Assembly (NCBI GenBank): GCA_949592205.1 | Contig: CATIUR010000001.1 | Span: 263,350,250-263,414,249 of the forward strand | Reading direction: 5' to 3' | DNA from: Helichrysum umbraculigerum | Taxonomy: Eukaryota; Streptophyta; Magnoliopsida; Asterales; Asteraceae | DNA length: 64,000 nucleotides | Shown here: positions 58,623 through 64,000 of the stretch, piece by piece | Position numbering within the stretch: the stretch's first letter is position 1 | Layout of the letters: every line of letters starts with the position of its first letter | The notes under the pieces: model-generated | Seen by the model: only the letters and a program-made list of their open reading frames with translations | What the model was told of the DNA's origin: nothing | The model's database searches: none | Made by a program: the position numbers and the translations under genes

Positions 58623-59208
58623 ACTCGGTCATCCACTTACTCGATAGTATTCACGCATGTAGTGCCTCACGTTTGTAGACATACTTATACCTGATAGGTA
58701 TCTAGGCATGGACTGCCGCTTTCTCTATGTACTTAGGTACACACCACGGTTACTTAGGTATTAGATATCTCGTTTATTGAATACACATTGATGTTACCAC
58801 TCTATGATAATACAAATCAAAATCGTAGTTTTTGAACTACTTTTCAAACATACAAGTTTTATACTATTATTTACAACTAACAAACCTATGAACTCACCAG
58901 CTTTATAGCTGACTCATTTTACCATGTGTTCTCAGGTGCCAGTAGGATTAGGACTACTACAAGCTATGCTAGCTCGAGTCGCATGTTTTCAAACACCTGA
59001 ATTTCCTTGCTTAACTTTTGTATTTCAAATTATGTAATGAAATTATTTTATGAACTCGTGTCATTGTAAACTCTTTATTTTGGAAATGTATAACCATTTT
59101 CAAACGTCTCATTTAGAGTCGTTCATTATGTACCTTGTGCTTGTGATATTTAATTTGGTAACACCCCGACCCTACCGCTTCCGCTACCTGAAATTTGGTG
59201 GTGTTACA
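58623..59208 (+). repeat. Tekay-type solo LTR (outer), part 2
   Basis: Completes the LTR begun at 52433 and ends GGTGGTGTTACA, followed by the second TAATT TSD (59209-59213). Without the inner element the outer LTR is 3,109 bp. Text parallels the inner LTR end (TAGCTGACTCATTTTACCAT, GGTGCCAGTAGGATTAGGAC). Confidence 0.88.
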
Positions 59209-59213
59209 TAATT

Positions 59214-61400
59214 GAATTAGGTCCCTACGTTATGTAAATGACCAGACTTAAACTTGAAATAAAAATGGCTGGAATAGGCAGGGTACCCGCCGGGTAAGGC
59301 TAGGTACCCGCCGGGTACATATGGTACCATCCGGGTACAACAAGAACCAGTCGGGAATAAATCAAAACTCAGTAACATAAGCAAGTCTTTGTTTTAAGCA
59401 TTTTCTAGCAGCTGGGTCAAGCTATTACTCGCTGGGTAAGGTTCAAAACATCCGGGTAGTTCATCTGAATCCAGGCCTGCACTAACTCAAGAAAAAATAC
59501 GAAATTTGCACGCGCGTGACTTTTAACTCGTTAAGAGTTAGGACCTGAAATTTCGTAGGCACCTCTACTATACCAAAATGAAGGTTTCCCTTTTTACACT
59601 TTATCAATTTTCACAATAACGAATGAATCAGACGTATGGCTAAATTATGGTCATTTTGGACCACTTTTGAGACCAAGTCATTTACCAATTGACTTGTTAT
59701 CTAACTCTAACCTTTTGCCAACATGTACCACCATATACACTGAGTCGTAAACCAACAACAAAAGTACCATACTTCTATTTTTGGTACACTTTAGCATATC
59801 GACCCGTTTGGGCCCATTTTGACACTTTAACATAACTCACTACAATTCAACTACTTCACATCAATTTTCAGCATAATTAACTTCCTTTCACTATTAAAAT
59901 CAACCAAAACCAAACTTGGACATATATTCAAAATTTCCAAGTTTATATATTTATGTTCCAAACCACTAGTTCAACCACTAACTTCCAAAACATATATACA
60001 TTAACGCAACAAGATCACTACATTCACCTTTGAATTTCCAAGTCAAAGTACTACCAGATCAAACTAGAAACTTCAAAGTATGTCGTTTGGGAGAATTACA
60101 CAAGCTATTATCATAACGGTAATTAAAAGAGAAACACTTGCCAATCACAACAACCAAGCAAATCCACGTTACGGCTTTGTAATTGCCTTTCCTTCTCTAT
60201 GCCTACTTTCACCTACAACATTAAACACTTAAAGAATAAGCACATCGCTTAGTGAGCATATATGCAATTAATTAAGTAATTCACCAAAAACAACCAACAT
60301 TTGGAAACAAACAACACTAACCACATAATCTTACACAAATAACTACTGAGAAATATGTAGAGATCAAAACACTATGCGGATCCGCGGCCAATAGAAACAA
60401 GCACCTTAGTACCATACCACGTCGATATGCATACCAAGTCCACATCATGTGCTATGCACATATTCAACAACTCTATGCTAGCAAAGTTAGCAATCTCTAC
60501 AAAGTTGCTCATTACACATAATTCAACAACAAGATTCGTTTAACAACAATAATCGACAACTAGAAACAAGATTAGATACAAGCAACACACCACTTGATCA
60601 TGTGAACCTCTTGCTCGGAAGTAATCCGGAATCACATAATCATTACCCAATTAACCCCCATAACACTCACCTTTGTGATTTAGATGAGATTACACAATGA
60701 TCAACGAGATGCCATGTATTTCACACCTACTACATAACACGTAGCAATATAACAAGGTATTTAGAATTCATTAATCATCACAATTAAACAATAATTAACA
60801 TCAATCCTCCCCCACTTTGGATTAATTTCCATTTTCATGATCATAATCACATCTATCATAGTAATACTACTTTCAATTTACACTTTCAAGCTAGAAATCA
60901 CTAATTCACAAGAGTTTAAGACATGATCATGAAGTCACTAATATATCACTTATGATTTCTCCACTTGTAAGTAGTAATCATGTTAGTAATCAATTCTAAT
61001 ACACTTGCTAACTACTATTTAATAGATTTCTAATCCTGATTTTGGATTAGAACCACTAATTAATCAAAACCCTCCAAAGCCCCAATTCTCTAAGTTAACA
61101 AAATGAAGAATTGAACTTACTAAAGATGGAAAGATGGATTAAGAACGATGAATTGATGCATTGTAGCTTGAATTGATGGATTGAAGGTTGATTTGGATTG
61201 ATGGATTTTGGTTTCTCACGTTTCTTCCTTGAAGAGTAGCTCTGGAAAGGTTTGGAAAGGAAATGAATAACTTAACACGTACGTATAAGTAAATAAATGT
61301 TTTAATTCGGTTCCCTTCAATTCCTATTGTCTAGAACTTAGAAACCATTCACAGTTTCTATTATATCTTATTACTTATAATAGTAACTAGATTAGGACCC
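59214..61400 (-). repeat. Degenerate gypsy LTR-like DNA
   Basis: No coding frame. 59282-59345 has GGTACCCGCCGGGTA dyads like those in the solo LTR at 36189. 59600-59640 has the ACGAATGAATCAGACG type of text found in Tekay LTRs. I infer an old minus-oriented LTR, but no termini or TSD could be set. Confidence 0.4.
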
Positions 61401-61407
61401 GCGGATT

Positions 61408-61408
<1 letters not shown>

Positions 61409-61484
<76 letters not shown>
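61409..61484. repeat. (AT)n microsatellite
   Basis: About 38 uninterrupted AT units. Confidence 0.97.
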
Positions 61485-61492
<8 letters not shown>

Positions 61493-61651
61493 TAACTGAA
61501 GTTGAAATGAACACAGATAGAAAAAAAAAATATTGTGATTTGTACTGGAAAATTCTATATCGGGATTGAAAAGTGCTATCTAGACTTGAATAGGTACTAC
61601 AAAATATATATGCCATAACGTCTAGAAGAACTAATTATGGTGACTTGCAAC

Positions 61652-62460
61652 TCAAAGTGTGCTAAGCGCACGTAGCCGAGAGAAGTAGTTATGTATTGCA
61701 ATGATGGCATGTGCAGATTGTGTAGTCGTAAGTGTTGCATGGATTTGTTGCATTGTTTTTTCCCGCAAGTCATCAGCCTGAGATATGACAACGTAGGTGA
61801 GTTCAATTGTATGTAGCTATAATGACAAAATAAATGACTAAGAAACTATTAAATTTGATTGCCACATAAGTGTTTATTAACAAAATATATAGGCATTTAA
61901 AAATAATTTTAGGTGAATTATATTAAGCAGTAAGAAATGTTAGTGAATTTTTCATGTTTAATTAGACTAAGTACATTAGTAGTTGTGATGTGGTTTACCT
62001 GGCGTAAAAAATGATCAAGTGAACCCAAATTTCCTATGGCCATAGACATTTGACCCATGCAGTTGCCAATATCAGATGAGCTAGTTTGTACGACTGTTGC
62101 TTCCTTCTTCAAAGTTCCAAACAAAGTTTGTTGCATTGTAGATAGCTGTTGAGATATCGATTCCTCAGTCTGAAGTGTTGTTTGATTTAAATTGTTGAGA
62201 AGTTGCAACTGCTCAGTTGTCAACGTGTCCAACTGAGATACAATAACCTGAATTGATGTAAAAAATTTACGTTATATCTAATCATAGGTTAATGTCGTAA
62301 CAGATTGAAAATGATTGGGATAATAGTTCACAATATAAGTACCGACACAATATGCGTAGTTACATTATGTCTAGCTTTGCTACTTGAAATATTACCTTGA
62401 TTAGTTCAGATGAGCGATGACCACCAATCCACTGCAAGCATCGTTCCACAGGTGAGGTCA
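61652..62460 (-). pseudogene. 3' fragment of a TGA-class bZIP gene (DOG1 domain), three exons
   Basis: TGA factors are bZIP transcription factors with a C-terminal DOG1 domain used in regulation and partner binding. Three minus-strand exons join in phase at good splice sites. Exon A, 62460-62396, reads TSPVERCLQWIGGHRSSELI and ends AAG|GTAATA. Exon B, 62247-61999, 83 codons, follows TTCAG (VIVSQLDTLTTEQLQLLNNL to GSLDHFLRQ) and ends CAG|GTAAAC. Exon C, 61777-61652, follows TCTCAG and reads ADDLREKTMQQIHATLTTTQ then YFSRLRALSTL, stop. Introns are 148 and 221 bp. WIGG, SEL(L/I)K, EE(S/A)(I/L)SQ, LRE/Q-T and RLRALS are hallmarks of the second half of the TGA DOG1 domain. The bZIP and the first half of DOG1 are absent to the window edge. 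The stop falls where family members usually have Trp followed by Ala-Ser, and coding-like VASHHN follows, so a Trp-to-stop change is likely. I read it as a truncated, intron-bearing gene copy. A divergent functional gene with distant upstream exons is possible. Confidence 0.78.
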
Positions 62461-64000
62461 CTTAGCCCATGTCTTAAGCCCAATTTTATTGTATTGAAAA
62501 ACAATAAACTATTTTGGGCTTTATTTGTTTGAGTGTCACTTAGCCAATGTCTTAAGCCCAATTTTTTTGAATGTCTGCAAACCAGCGTTTTTTTTACTTT
62601 TCTATTGTTAGCATCAATGTTAATATGTTATAGTTGAATACTTAAATATTAAATAAATTAAATACGTAATTAGTTATTAGTTAATTAGTGTTTAATGTAT
62701 TTAATGTATTTTAATAGTTTCCAAATAATGACTTATGATTTCATTAACTTCTTCAATGGTGAGATTATCAATCTTCTAATTAATCCAAGGACCATCTCTA
62801 ATTCATAATTTTTCTTTTAAATCCAAGGGCCATCTTCTAATTAATCCAAGGGCCATCTCTAATTCATGGTGAGATTATCCACCTTTGAACGCCTCTATTG
62901 TGTGTATTTAACTTGTAAAAACATATTATTATATGTAATTTACCTGCTACAGCCGGTCAACAATTGCCACGTCATCACCGGTCATCTACTCCGACCACTT
63001 TTACGGCCATCATCATCCGACTAATATTTGGCCACTTTTTCAGGGCATCGAAGTTAAAACTCATAGTACTTCATCATAGCACTTCATTATATCAAATAAT
63101 CACAATGGGTTTCTTCTCCACCTAGAACTTCATCTCGTCGAAATACTATCGATTCTTTCTTCTCCGACAATACTTTCTCTGTCTTCTTCCGTTGTTCACT
63201 CCAAAGCAGCAACAACCACGGTACAAAAGCTATTGGAAATTTAGATCTGCTGTTTGACTTAAGTTTCTGGGAATTTTGGTCTGATTATCAGTTTGAAGTA
63301 ATTATCACTATTGGATACTTGAATATTTTTTCAGTTTGAAGCACAATACTTTGCTCCATTCAAGGACAATACTCCAATGAATTAAAAATAACACAATTAT
63401 CTACCATTTACTGTTAAATTTATCTTTAAACTTGAAACTGATTTCGAGGTGTCATTACTCTAGCTAGAAACCATTACCCGAACCTATAAGCAATTGCAAG
63501 TTGGTGAAATGTATGAAGATGGCTGGGAAAAATGCAGGTAGCCAGAAATTCGTCGGAGAAGATGACCGAAGATTTTAATTACCGGCTAAGGGTTTAATAG
63601 GTCACACGATACATTAAACATGCGTTTCTGAAAGTTAAGTACTTACTTTAGAGGCGTTTAAAGGTGGATGCATACTATAGAGATTCGTGCATAGTTTGAT
63701 ACATTTTGGGAGACTAAGCCCTATCTTTAACAATATATATAATAATTTAAATAATTATGAGTAGTATTGAATTACTATTATAGTGATATTTTACCGGAGA
63801 AAATCCCGTTTATTCGAATTAATATTATAGTGTTCAAACTATAAAAATTTCATTAGTTTGTCACATATATATTTGGTTTTTTATATATATCATAACACAC
63901 GTGTATAAGACTAGAGTATCTGAATATAATCTTATAATTCCTGTTCAATCTTACGATCTCAGTATTCTACTTTCTTTTGAAGTACTAAATAAGATCTTGA
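62461..64000. other. Intergenic DNA with small repeats; no gene recognised
   Basis: Starts with a 78-bp-spaced duplication (CACTTAGCCCATGTCTTAAG at about 62459 and its variant at about 62537). 62770-62880 has repeated CTAATTCAT and AATCCAAGG(G/A)CCATCT words. An inverted pair CCACCTTTGAACGCCTCTA (about 62880) / TAGAGGCGTTTAAAGGTGG (about 63651) encloses 0.8 kb. 63700-64000 is plain AT-rich DNA. No exon of the TGA gene was seen here. Confidence 0.45.

Noticed and set aside
62880..63669. A TIR transposon bounded by CCACCTTTGAACGCCTCTA and its complement
   Set aside because: The inverted pair is only about 19 bp with a mismatch, no TSD is visible, and interior sub-terminal sequence does not match.

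Overview
The window is dicot plant nuclear DNA made almost entirely of transposable elements. The element families point to the daisy family (Asteraceae): a SIRE-type Ty1/copia element with a very large extra ORF, Tekay-like chromoviruses whose LTRs begin TGTAACACC or TGTCACACC, and an Athila element. This assignment rests on remembered resemblance, not on a search. No intact host gene was found. The only host-gene sequence recognised is an intron-containing 3' fragment of a TGA-class bZIP gene (DOG1 domain) on the minus strand near the right end.

Left half (1-39011): an old SIRE-like copia element on the plus strand forms the base layer. It has gag 661-3277, pol 3296-6642, a spacer of about 2 kb carrying a 742-bp MULE-type MITE, an extra ORF starting at 9363, and a polypurine tract plus 3' LTR at 38130-38557. 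The extra ORF is cut by three later insertions: an Athila Ty3/gypsy element (11050-34064, minus strand), a hAT MITE (34753-35350) and a gypsy solo LTR (36189-38049). The Athila left LTR is itself split by a 13-kb Tekay-like chromovirus (12263-25303, minus strand). Most junctions can be fixed to the base by target-site duplications (TSDs). Taking out the three insertions with one TSD copy each leaves exactly 1,081 codons in one frame. LTR divergence counted by eye agrees with the nesting order: about 0.4% for the inner Tekay and about 0.6% for Athila.

Middle (39012-49309): a dense field of small DNA elements. It holds two Harbinger MITEs facing each other as a large inverted repeat, a third Harbinger-type MITE, a hAT MITE, a tRNA-derived SINE, two Stowaway elements, and a Helitron end pair. 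One Stowaway is split by a 2.7-kb element inserted in TA dinucleotides, which carries a 150-bp tandem repeat and an array of a perfect 14-bp palindrome.

Right (49310-64000): Tekay-related LTRs. One is minus-oriented with a primer-binding-site remnant. One is a solo LTR (52433-59208) containing a second solo LTR (54956-58617). Then come about 2.2 kb of degenerate LTR-like DNA, an AT microsatellite, the TGA/DOG1 fragment, and about 1.5 kb without a recognisable gene.

Three themes deserve a second look: the large copia-associated extra ORF; a CG-rich word cassette at a corresponding place in several LTRs, with a different repeated word in each copy; and the young but coding-dead Tekay element, which was probably mobilised in trans.
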